Below, one piece after another: positions 55,124 through 61,584 of a stretch of 64,000 nt of DNA (within the stretch, counting starts at the first letter, position 1; each line of letters opens with the position of its first letter). Source of the stretch: Alphaproteobacteria bacterium (GTDB taxonomy: Bacteria; Pseudomonadota; Alphaproteobacteria; Sphingomonadales; Sphingomonadaceae); NCBI GenBank assembly GCA_019239415.1, contig JAFAZW010000066.1, forward strand, positions 27,582 through 91,581. Direction: 5' to 3'. A program made the translations under genes and the position numbers. The notes beneath the pieces were generated by a model. The model did no database searches. It saw only the letters and a list, made by a program, of their open reading frames with translations, and had not been told where the DNA came from.

Positions 55124-55317
55124 CGGGCGGCGGGCCGCCGTCTCTCCGGTATCCAGGCTTCAGGATCGCTGCCGCCCAACGCGATGATAGCTCGGGCATT
55201 CTCGCGCGCTATGAGGGCGCGCAGGCCATCGTGGAGCAGCTTCGTGCGCTCCCTTTCTCCCGTGGCCTCCATCGCCCGTTCGACGAGCCGGTCGTCAAGA
55301 TTGACGGTCGTACGCAT
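55120..55317 (-). CDS. VapB-like antitoxin
   Basis: 65 residues with an N-terminal ribbon-helix-helix DNA-binding motif (MRTTVNLDDRLVERAMEATG) and an unstructured C-terminus (PEAWIPERRRPAAR) that would block the toxin active site. Precedes VapC by a 4-base overlap. Three GCATCA/TGATGC hexamers lie just upstream and could be its operator. Confidence 0.88.
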   Translation of the reverse strand: MRTTVNLDDRLVERAMEATGERERTKLLHDGLRALIARENARAIIALGGSDPEAWIPERRRPAAR

Positions 55318-55343
55318 GCATCAGTCTTAGCATCAAATGATGC
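55318..55343 (-). promoter_or_regulatory. candidate VapB operator
   Basis: GCATCA at 55318-55323, again at 55330-55335 (12-base period) and TGATGC at 55338-55343, the last two forming the palindrome GCATCA-AA-TGATGC. Immediately upstream of the VapB start at 55317. Autoregulation by RHH antitoxins is known; binding here is inferred. Confidence 0.45.
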
Positions 55344-55366
55344 GTGCTCCAAGCGTCATGCGACTG

Positions 55367-57646
55367 TTATCCCCCGCCCATCAGCGCGGGGAAAAAGCCT
55401 TCGTGGGCGCGGCGGAGGTCGTTCAGCGGGATGAAGGCCTCCAGATCCGCGTAGGCGCCCTCGATCCAGATACCGTCCTCGCCGGTCAATCCGCTTCTGA
55501 AACCGGTCTGGCCGAGCATCATTGCCCGGGTTCCAGCGTCGAACGCCATCGGATTGAGGTGTAGCGGCTCTCGAAGCGCCACGAGGTATCGTCCTTGTCC
55601 CTCGCCGAACAGGGCGGCCGCCATCGAATTGGGTTGCTCGCTGGATTGATCGCTACTGTTGGCCGGCCAGATCTCGGCACCGATCCCGCCGGCGAGCGCC
55701 ATCTCGGCCACCGCCACGAGCACCCCCCCGTCGGATACGTCGTGCACCGCGGAGACAAGTCCTTCCTTGATCAGCCAGCCCACGAACGCTCCTGCGGCCG
55801 CTTCGCCGGCAAGGTCTACGGGGGGCGGCGGCCCCTCTTCCCGTCCGACGATTTCCCGGAGCCAGAGCGACTGCCCGAGATGTCCTCCCAAGACGTCGGC
55901 TCCGATGAGCCACAGATACTCCCCCTTGGCCTTGAAGGCGATCGTCGCCGACTTCCGCCAGTCCTCGATCAGCCCCACCGCGCCGATGGCGGGCGTCGGC
56001 AGGATGGCGCTCCCCGTCCCGTCCTCGCTCTTCGTCTCGTTGTAGAGCGAGACGTTTCCCGACACGATCGGCATGCCGAGCGCGCGGCAGGCCTCCGCCA
56101 TGCCGTGGATGCAGCCGACCAGCTGCCCCATGATCTCGGGCCGCTGGGGATTGCCGAAGTTGAGGCAGTCGGTGGCGGCGAGCGGCGTCGCGCCGACGGC
56201 GCAGAGGTTTCGGTAGGCTTCCGCGATCGCCTGTTTCCCGCCTTCGTAAGGATCGGCGTAGCAGTAACGCGGCGTCACGTCGGTGGTGATGGCGAGCGCC
56301 TTGTCGGTGCCGTGGACGCGCACCACCGCGGCGTCGCCGCCGGGCCGCTGCACCGTGTCGGCGCCGACCATGTGGTCGTACTGCTCCCAGATCCAGCGGC
56401 GCGAAGCGAGATCGGGCGACGCCATCAGCTTGAGGAGATCGGCGGCGATGTCGGTCGATTCCGGCACGGCGGGGAGCGGTGCCGGCTTCGGCGTCTCCAC
56501 CCAAGGGCGCTCGTAGCATGGCGCCTCGTCGGCGAGCGGGGCGAGCGGGATGTCGGCGGCGGTCTCGCCGTTCCACGTGAGCACGAGCCGTCCCGTGTCG
56601 GTTACCTTGCCGATTACGGCGAAATCGAGCTCCCACTTCCTGAAGAGCGCCTCCGCCTCGGCCTCGCGGCCCGGCTTCAGCACCATCAGCATGCGCTCCT
56701 GGCTTTCCGACAGCATCATCTCGTAGGGCGTCATCCGCGCCTCGCGGCAGGGGACGGCGTTCATGTCCAGCTCCAGCCCGACGCCGCCCTTGGAGGCCAT
56801 CTCGACGGACGACGAGGTGAGCCCCGCCGCGCCCATGTCCTGGATGGCGACGATCGCGTCGGAGGCCATCAGTTCGAGGCACGCCTCGATGAGGAGCTTT
56901 TCCGTGAACGGGTCGCCGACCTGTACCGTCGGCCTTTTCTCCTCGCTGTCCTCGGAGAAATCGGCCGAGGCCATGGTCGCGCCGTGGATGCCGTCGCGCC
57001 CGGTCTTCGAGCCGACATAGACGACCGGATTGCCGACGCCCGCCGCGGCGGAATAGAAGATCTTGTCCTGCTCCGCGATCCCGACGGTCATCGCGTTGAC
57101 GAGGATGTTGCCGTCATAGGCGCGGTGGAAGTTCACCTCGCCGCCGACCGTGGGCACGCCGACGCAATTTCCGTAGCCGCCGATCCCCGCGACGACCCCG
57201 GCGATGAGGTGGCGCATCTTCGGGTGGTCCGGACGCCCGAAGCGGAGCGCGTTCAAATTGGCGACCGGCCGCGCGCCCATGGTGAAGACGTCGCGCAAGA
57301 TGCCGCCGACGCCGGTCGCGGCGCCCTGATAGGGCTCGATGTAGGACGGATGGTTGTGGCTCTCCATTTTGAAGATGGCGGCGAGCTTCGTTCCGTTCGG
57401 GCCTTCGCCGATGTCGATGACGCCGGCATTCTCGCCCGGCCCCTGGATGACCCAGGGCGCGGCCGTCGGGAGCTTCTTCAGATGGACGCGCGACGACTTG
57501 TAGGAGCAATGCTCCGACCACATCACCGAGAAGATGCCGAGCTCGGTGAGGTTCGGCTCCCGCCCCAGCGCGTGCAGCACGCGGGCATATTCCTCGGGGG
57601 CGAGGCCGTGCTCGGCGACGATGGCGGACGTGATGGAGTCGGGCAT
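55367..57646 (-). CDS. purL: phosphoribosylformylglycinamidine synthase subunit PurL
   Basis: De novo purine synthesis, FGAR to FGAM, acting with PurQ and PurS. The 759 residues are the small-PurL type. N-terminal [11 protein letters not shown] holds the ATP-binding histidine; [32 protein letters not shown] and [13 protein letters not shown] are also clear. No glutaminase domain, so purQ and purS must be elsewhere. ATG at 57646. Confidence 0.96.
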   Translation of the reverse strand: MPDSITSAIVAEHGLAPEEYARVLHALGREPNLTELGIFSVMWSEHCSYKSSRVHLKKLPTAAPWVIQGPGENAGVIDIGEGPNGTKLAAIFKMESHNHPSYIEPYQGAATGVGGILRDVFTMGARPVANLNALRFGRPDHPKMRHLIAGVVAGIGGYGNCVGVPTVGGEVNFHRAYDGNILVNAMTVGIAEQDKIFYSAAAGVGNPVVYVGSKTGRDGIHGATMASADFSEDSEEKRPTVQVGDPFTEKLLIEACLELMASDAIVAIQDMGAAGLTSSSVEMASKGGVGLELDMNAVPCREARMTPYEMMLSESQERMLMVLKPGREAEAEALFRKWELDFAVIGKVTDTGRLVLTWNGETAADIPLAPLADEAPCYERPWVETPKPAPLPAVPESTDIAADLLKLMASPDLASRRWIWEQYDHMVGADTVQRPGGDAAVVRVHGTDKALAITTDVTPRYCYADPYEGGKQAIAEAYRNLCAVGATPLAATDCLNFGNPQRPEIMGQLVGCIHGMAEACRALGMPIVSGNVSLYNETKSEDGTGSAILPTPAIGAVGLIEDWRKSATIAFKAKGEYLWLIGADVLGGHLGQSLWLREIVGREEGPPPPVDLAGEAAAGAFVGWLIKEGLVSAVHDVSDGGVLVAVAEMALAGGIGAEIWPANSSDQSSEQPNSMAAALFGEGQGRYLVALREPLHLNPMAFDAGTRAMMLGQTGFRSGLTGEDGIWIEGAYADLEAFIPLNDLRRAHEGFFPALMGGG

Positions 57647-57682
57647 GCGCCGCCTCTAGCGGCGCGCGCATGCCCGTGGAAT

Positions 57683-57749
57683 GGGGACAGTCACTTTCGG
57701 AAACGAAGGTGCGAGCTGTCGCACGGCGCCGCGTGAAAGTGACTGTCCC
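57683..57749. repeat. palindromic repeat family C, copy 2
   Basis: GGGGACAGTCACTTTC (57683-57698) and GAAAGTGACTGTCCC (57735-57749), the same arms as at 43801-43866. It lies between purL and a convergent-region small gene. Confidence 0.88.
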
Positions 57750-57757
57750 TTGAGGGC

Positions 57758-58009
57758 TTACCAGCCCCGATAGCGGTCGTAGCGGCGCTCGTACCGCCAG
57801 CGGTTGCGCATCTCGCGCACGCAGTGGCGGTAGATGCGGTCCGCCTCGCGGCGGTTCCAGGCACGGCTGGCCTCGCGGCGGCAGATCGCGTCGCCGCGAT
57901 CGACGCCGTAGCCGTAGCCGTTGCCGTAGCGGACATATTGCGCGTCGGCCGCACTGGCCCCGGTGGCGGCGGCGGCGACGGCGAGGGTGGCAAGGATGAT
58001 GCGACGCAT
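57758..58009 (-). CDS. small secreted Arg/Tyr-rich protein
   Basis: 83 residues: signal peptide MRRIILATLAVAAAATGASA, then YGNGYGYGVDRGD, one cysteine in AICRREASRAWNR, another in HCVREMRNRW, and an Arg/Tyr-rich end. Not a named family. The aromatic-rich, basic composition matches other small secreted proteins in this cluster. Confidence 0.7.
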   Translation of the reverse strand: MRRIILATLAVAAAATGASAADAQYVRYGNGYGYGVDRGDAICRREASRAWNRREADRIYRHCVREMRNRWRYERRYDRYRGW

Positions 58010-58137
58010 GGTTTCTCTCCTTCACTCGAAGAGGGACTGGAAACGCCGTCCCTCGACGCTGTTTCGCACCCTACAGGAGCGCCGCTGAACGTGCGGCTAC
58101 CGAAACGAAGGCCGCCGTTCAGCTTTCCGGGAAGCAA

Positions 58138-58161
58138 AACGGGCGGCCGAAGCCGCCCGTT
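58138..58161 (-). terminator. intrinsic terminator after the glycine-zipper gene
   Basis: On the minus strand: AACGGGCGGC-TTCG-GCCGCCCGTT followed by TT, a perfect 10-pair stem with a stable UUCG loop and short T run, 22 bases after the stop codon at 58183. Confidence 0.7.
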
Positions 58162-58182
58162 CCGTCTCGATCATCGGCCGGC

Positions 58183-58605
58183 TTAGCGGCAGCGGCTCGA
58201 CGAGCTTCGCTGGACCTCGCGGCCGAGCAGAGCGCCGGCGACGCCGCCGATCAGGGTGCCGGCGGTCCGGTCGCGGCCGCCGTCGATCGAGCGGCCGATC
58301 AGCGCGCCGGCGGCGCCGCCGACGAGGAGGCCGGTCGTGCCGTTGGAACGGCGGCAATAATAGCGCCCGTTGCGGCCGCGCCAGACCGGGCCGTCATAGC
58401 CCTGAGCGTAATAGCCGTTGTTATAACCCTGGTTGTAATAGCCGTTATTGTAGGCCTGGTTGTAGCCGTTGCTGTAATAGCCGTTGTTGTACGCGTCGTG
58501 CGCCCGGCGGCCGTAGGCGGGGGCCCAGGACGGCGGGTCGGCGGCGGCGGGGGCGGCAGGGAGCAGCGCCGCAAGCGCGGCCGCGGAAAGGACGAGGGTC
58601 TTCAT
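58183..58605 (-). CDS. secreted glycine-zipper protein with Asn/Tyr/Gly repeats
   Basis: 140 residues: signal peptide (MKTLVLSAAALAALLPAAPA), a low-complexity region of NNGYY and QGY repeats (about 40-75), then one or two glycine-zipper helices (GLLVGGAAGALIGRSIDGG and LIGGVAGALLGREVQ), which can insert in the outer membrane. Matches the glycine zipper 2TM-type family in part. The repeats occupy nearly every base of the middle of the gene. The ATG at 58605 is followed by MKTLVL. Confidence 0.75.
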   Translation of the reverse strand: MKTLVLSAAALAALLPAAPAAADPPSWAPAYGRRAHDAYNNGYYSNGYNQAYNNGYYNQGYNNGYYAQGYDGPVWRGRNGRYYCRRSNGTTGLLVGGAAGALIGRSIDGGRDRTAGTLIGGVAGALLGREVQRSSSSRCR

Positions 58606-58728
58606 CGCATAGTTCCTTCGTGCGAAAGCATCGTTGCCGGAAAGAACGAGCGAGGTTGCGGAGAGTTTCCCTCGCGCGGGCGCCGGTTTTCGGCCATGTT
58701 GAGCGGGGGAGACGACGGAGAGAGACTT

Positions 58729-58947
58729 ATGAGCGACGAGCGGGAGGATACGACCATCTACGAAGCGGTCGTGAACGATGAGGAGCAATATTCCATTTGG
58801 CCAGCCGACCGCGAGGTGCCGCTCGGCTGGAGACTCGCCGGCAAGCGCGGCACCAAGGCGGAGGTGCTCGCCTGGATCGAGGAAGTGTGGACCGATATGC
58901 GGCCGCGCAGCCTGCGCCGGAAGATGGAAGGCGGCGAGGGGGCGTAG
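58729..58947 (+). CDS. MbtH family protein (orphan)
   Basis: 72-residue MbtH-like protein. NDEEQYSIWP (16-25), PLGW (31-34), GTKAEVLAWIEEVWTDMRPRSL (about 41-62) match the family, whose members bind and activate NRPS adenylation domains. SD GGAGAGAG before the ATG. No adenylation domain, NRPS or siderophore gene lies in the window, so partner and product are unknown. Confidence 0.85.
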   Translation: MSDEREDTTIYEAVVNDEEQYSIWPADREVPLGWRLAGKRGTKAEVLAWIEEVWTDMRPRSLRRKMEGGEGA

Positions 58948-58954
58948 CGGTGAA

Positions 58955-58985
58955 GGTGGATGCCGGATCAAGTCCGGCATGACGA
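58955..58985. repeat. short hairpin repeat
   Basis: TGCCGGATCAAGTCCGGCA, 7-base arms with a TCAAG loop, following the MbtH gene. The same core recurs in the 54206-54330 repeat. Confidence 0.65.
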
Positions 58986-59039
58986 AAATGCTCTGAATTG
59001 AAACGCGGGAGGTCTCGGGGCCCTCGAGAACGGGCTCTC

Positions 59040-59390
59040 CTACCCCAGCCGCGCCGCCAGCAGCTTCTGCACCGCGCCCACGTCCACGCCGGGGCGGGCG
59101 CGCAGGTGGAGCGGCTGCGCCTCGTCGCCGAGCCAGATGCGCAGCGACGCGCGGCCGTCGGCGATCTCCTGCACGGCGAAATGACGCACCTCGCGATACG
59201 GCCAGGAGGTCGTCTCGGTCCGCTCCTCGAGCAGATGCTCGCGCGTGACGAGCAGGATCCTGAGCGCCGTGAACAGCACGGTGCCGGTCGCCGAGACGAA
59301 GGCGGCATCGACCCGCTCGTCCTCGGCAAGGTGCGGCGTCAGGCCGCGGGCTGCGGACGGGGCGGCGGGTTCGACGTCGAGGATGCGCAT
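59040..59390 (-). CDS. PH-like domain protein
   Basis: 116 residues, cytosolic. The strand pattern (TVLFTALRILLVTREHLLEERTE, then WPYREVRHFAVQEIADGRASLRIWLG) and a C-terminal helix (VGAVQKLLAARLG) resemble bacterial PH domains (YvbH/bPH_1 class). Function unknown. Short gap to the next gene upstream. Confidence 0.6.
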   Translation of the reverse strand: MRILDVEPAAPSAARGLTPHLAEDERVDAAFVSATGTVLFTALRILLVTREHLLEERTETTSWPYREVRHFAVQEIADGRASLRIWLGDEAQPLHLRARPGVDVGAVQKLLAARLG

Positions 59391-59435
59391 GGGACCTCCG
59401 GGGCGGCGCGACGGAGCGGGCCGCCCCGTAAGTCC

Positions 59436-59840
59436 TTAGCGCCAGCCGTAGCCGCGATGGAAGCCGCCGTCATAGCCGAAGCGGCGACCTTCCCACCGGC
59501 TCGCCCCCCAGCGGTGATGCCAGGGCCGCGGCGCGAAGCGGGCATGATAGAAGACCGGCCGCGGGTGCCACACCGGCTCGACCCAGACGCGCCGGATCGG
59601 GCGGTACAGCACGGGCCGGTAGACGGGCCGCACCACCTCGACGATCCGCGGCCGGTAGACGACGCGGCGGACCACCGGACGGAGGTAGGCGACGCGGCGA
59701 ACGGCGTGGTGCCGGACCGGCGCATAGGCGGCGCGATGGACGACTCGGCAGCTGCAATGCGCCGCGGAGGCCGGCATGACCGGCAGCACGGCCGCGGCCG
59801 TGGCGGCGAGCGCGGCGGGGACGAGGATACGCACACTCAT
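59436..59840 (-). CDS. secreted Arg/Val/Tyr/His-rich low-complexity protein
   Basis: 134 residues from ATG 59840 (an upstream in-frame ATG adds an unlikely leader). Signal peptide MSVRILVPAALAATAAAV then ASAAHCSCRVVHRAAY with a CxC. The mature part is a run of VRR, VVYRP, PVYRPV and RRVWVEPVW units and ends FHRGYGWR. No family recognised; composition suggests a surface-associated or metal/anion-binding role. Confidence 0.6.
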   Translation of the reverse strand: MSVRILVPAALAATAAAVLPVMPASAAHCSCRVVHRAAYAPVRHHAVRRVAYLRPVVRRVVYRPRIVEVVRPVYRPVLYRPIRRVWVEPVWHPRPVFYHARFAPRPWHHRWGASRWEGRRFGYDGGFHRGYGWR

Positions 59841-59938
59841 TCTCCTCAGAAGGACTCGAACCCGCTGAAAACGGCTGAGAAAGCAACGCGTTGCATGAAT
59901 GGTTAACGACGTCGCCTTCACCCGCCGTTCACGCCCCA

Positions 59939-60021
59939 CGTCATCCCGGCGAAAGCCGGGATCTCCCTCCACCTGCACCGGCGCCTTCCGCAGCGAGATC
60001 CCGGCTTTCGCCGGGATGACG
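59939..60021. repeat. 27-base perfect inverted repeat
   Basis: Arms CGTCATCCCGGCGAAAGCCGGGATCTC (59939-59965, first 20 bases CGTCATCCCGGCGAAAGCCG) and its exact reverse complement (59995-60021), 29 bases between. Each arm also folds on itself (CCCGGC/GCCGGG). Confidence 0.9.
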
Positions 60022-60035
60022 GGTGGGGCGGACGG

Positions 60036-60449
60036 TCAGGCGCTTGCGCCGACCCCTGTCACCCGCGCCGCCGCCAGCGTGTCGACGAGCTGGCGGAACT
60101 CGACGGCGCGGCCATCCGCGATCCGCCAGACGTGGGCCATCCAGGCGTCGAGGCTGCGTCCCGTGGCCTTGAAGGTGCCGCCGTAACGGCCCAGCACGAC
60201 CACCGTATCGCCGGCGTCGAGATATTCGTCCGGCTTCGCCGCGAAGTCGTCCCACTCGCCGCCGAGGCGCGCGAAGACACCGCCGAGCACCGCTTGCGGC
60301 CCCTTGTAGGGGTTGCCGTCGGCGTAGATGAAATTCTCCGCCTCATTCCAGACGATGTCGGGGCTCATCGCGCCAAGCACCGCCGGGATGTCGCCGCGCG
60401 CGAACGCTTCGTAGAGGCCGCGCACCACGGCCACATTGGCTTCGGACAT
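60036..60449 (-). CDS. NTF2/SnoaL-like protein
   Basis: 137 residues, a single cone-shaped NTF2-like domain. Start MSEANVAVVRGLYEAFARGD and AVLGAMSPDIVWNEAENF, and VVVLGRYGGTFKATGRSLDA followed by WRIADGRAVEFRQLVDTL are the SnoaL pattern. No specific enzyme function follows. 25 bases to the lipoprotein gene upstream on the same strand. Confidence 0.82.
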   Translation of the reverse strand: MSEANVAVVRGLYEAFARGDIPAVLGAMSPDIVWNEAENFIYADGNPYKGPQAVLGGVFARLGGEWDDFAAKPDEYLDAGDTVVVLGRYGGTFKATGRSLDAWMAHVWRIADGRAVEFRQLVDTLAAARVTGVGASA

Positions 60450-60474
60450 CTTCCCCTCCCGCCAGCTGTCGAAG

Positions 60475-61080
60475 CTAGCGGGGTAGCACGATGCTCGGGC
60501 CGAGGCGATTGAGGACGTCGCGGGCGTCGAAGGCGCGCGGATTGTCGGCCGGCTTGGGGCCGCGGCCCATCACGATCTCGGCGGAAGCCTCGTAGCGCTC
60601 GACGGTGCGGACATCCATCGTATCGCCCCAGAACGGGTCGCCGAACCAGGGATCCCAGCTCCGCCACCCGAAGCCGCGGCCGTAATAGCGCCAGCGCGGG
60701 CCCCAATAGCCGCCCCAGCCGCCCCACGGTCCGCCGAACGGCCGGTCGACATAGGTGTTGGTGTGGCGGTCGGTCTGGCGGTCGTCGGTGACGAACCAGT
60801 CATAGCCCTGCTGGGTGGTGAGCTGGGCGGCGCGGTAGAGCAGGTAGGTCTCAACCGTCGGGCGGCTGGTCATCTCGTTGCCGGCGAACATCACGCGGAA
60901 GCGGTTCGCTTCGATCTGCTGGTCGGCGAACCCGCCCGAAACGCGGTTCCCCGGCGCCCCGAGCGGCTGGTACGGGGTCGGCGTCGCGCAGGCGGCGAGC
61001 GCGCCGGCCAAAGCGAAGGCGAGGAGATGGGCGCCGCGCCCGAAGCGGCGGCGGGCGGTGGGGGACGCGGTTACTGACAT
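60475..61080 (-). CDS. CC0125/CC1285 family lipoprotein
   Basis: 201 residues, lipobox LAAC (about residue 31) after MSVTASPTARRRFGRGAHLL. Family marks are TPYQPLGAPGNRVSGGFADQQIEANRFRVMFAGNE, VETYLLYRAAQLTTQQGYDW and a Gly/Trp-rich stretch (WGGWGGYWGPRW) towards the C-terminus, then MDVRTVERYEASAEIVMG. Anchored in the outer membrane probably; function unknown. Divergent from the reductase gene, separated by 504 bases. Confidence 0.82.
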   Translation of the reverse strand: MSVTASPTARRRFGRGAHLLAFALAGALAACATPTPYQPLGAPGNRVSGGFADQQIEANRFRVMFAGNEMTSRPTVETYLLYRAAQLTTQQGYDWFVTDDRQTDRHTNTYVDRPFGGPWGGWGGYWGPRWRYYGRGFGWRSWDPWFGDPFWGDTMDVRTVERYEASAEIVMGRGPKPADNPRAFDARDVLNRLGPSIVLPR

Positions 61081-61384
61081 GGGTTTACACTCCGCAAGGA
61101 AGCTCGTGCCGCTACAACGCGCGAAGCGGCTTCGGGTTCGAATCGCGCGCCCGGCGGGGGCGAAGCTCCGGTGCTCCCCTTCTCGAATATGCGGGAGGGA
61201 GCGGGGTGGCTCTTGTGGCACCGTCGATGAGAGCAGAAGCCCCGGCGCCTCCCGGGAATCGGGGAGGGAGAAGCGGGAGCTTTCTCGCGGCTCGCCCGCG
61301 CCGCCCGGAAGCCGGGGCGCGCTTCCAACCGGCCGAAAAACGGTGGATAAATCATTTACCGTCTTGGCGGCGGACTCGGGTTGA
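61081..61384. other. non-coding gap before the NrdR boxes
   Basis: No convincing gene. It contains the minus-strand lipoprotein promoter region and a GGTGGATAA (61342-61350) one base off a DnaA box. A GGTTCGAAT run at 61127-61135 resembles a T-loop but there is no tRNA. Confidence 0.6.
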
Positions 61385-61385
61385 G

Positions 61386-61401
61386 GCACTATGGCTAGTG
61401 G
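61386..61401 (+). promoter_or_regulatory. candidate NrdR box 1
   Basis: GCACTATGGCTAGTGG matches the NrdR consensus ACACTATATATAGTGT at 11 of 16 positions, with a perfect CACTA/TAGTG inverted pair. It lies 16 bases from box 2. Confidence 0.6.
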
Positions 61402-61417
61402 CGCTGCCAAGGGGGCG

Positions 61418-61433
61418 ACGCTAGAGGTTGTGA
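61418..61433 (+). promoter_or_regulatory. candidate NrdR box 2
   Basis: ACGCTAGAGGTTGTGA matches the consensus at about 11-12 of 16 positions with the CTA/TTG core. Spacing of 16 bases to box 1 (32 bases start to start, three helical turns) is what tandem NrdR boxes show elsewhere. It overlaps the -35 element. Confidence 0.6.
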
Positions 61434-61456
61434 GAGCCGGCTGCGCATCCCATATT
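61428..61456 (+). promoter_or_regulatory. candidate promoter of the reductase gene
   Basis: -35 TTGTGA (61428-61433), 17-base spacer, -10 CATATT (61451-61456). Predicted start near 61463, giving a leader of about 120 bases. Confidence 0.45.
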
Positions 61457-61506
61457 GGTGGGCAGGCGGAGAAGTCGTGTCCTGTGGATATCGGGGACAA
61501 GGCGAA

Positions 61507-61539
61507 ATGAGCGGCGCGCCCCCCTTCGAAAGCGCTTAA
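61507..61539 (+). promoter_or_regulatory. possible leader peptide
   Basis: ATG-AGC-GGC reading MSGAPPFESA then TAA, preceded by GGGGACAAGG. Ten codons, in the predicted leader of the reductase message. It may be chance. Confidence 0.25.
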
Positions 61540-61584
61540 AGTCCGGTTAAGAGCCGCTGGAACGAATTTAGAACGAGGGGTAGG

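Noticed and set aside
61120..61140. T-loop-like GGTTCGAAT
   Set aside because: No acceptor, D or anticodon arms around it, so not a tRNA.
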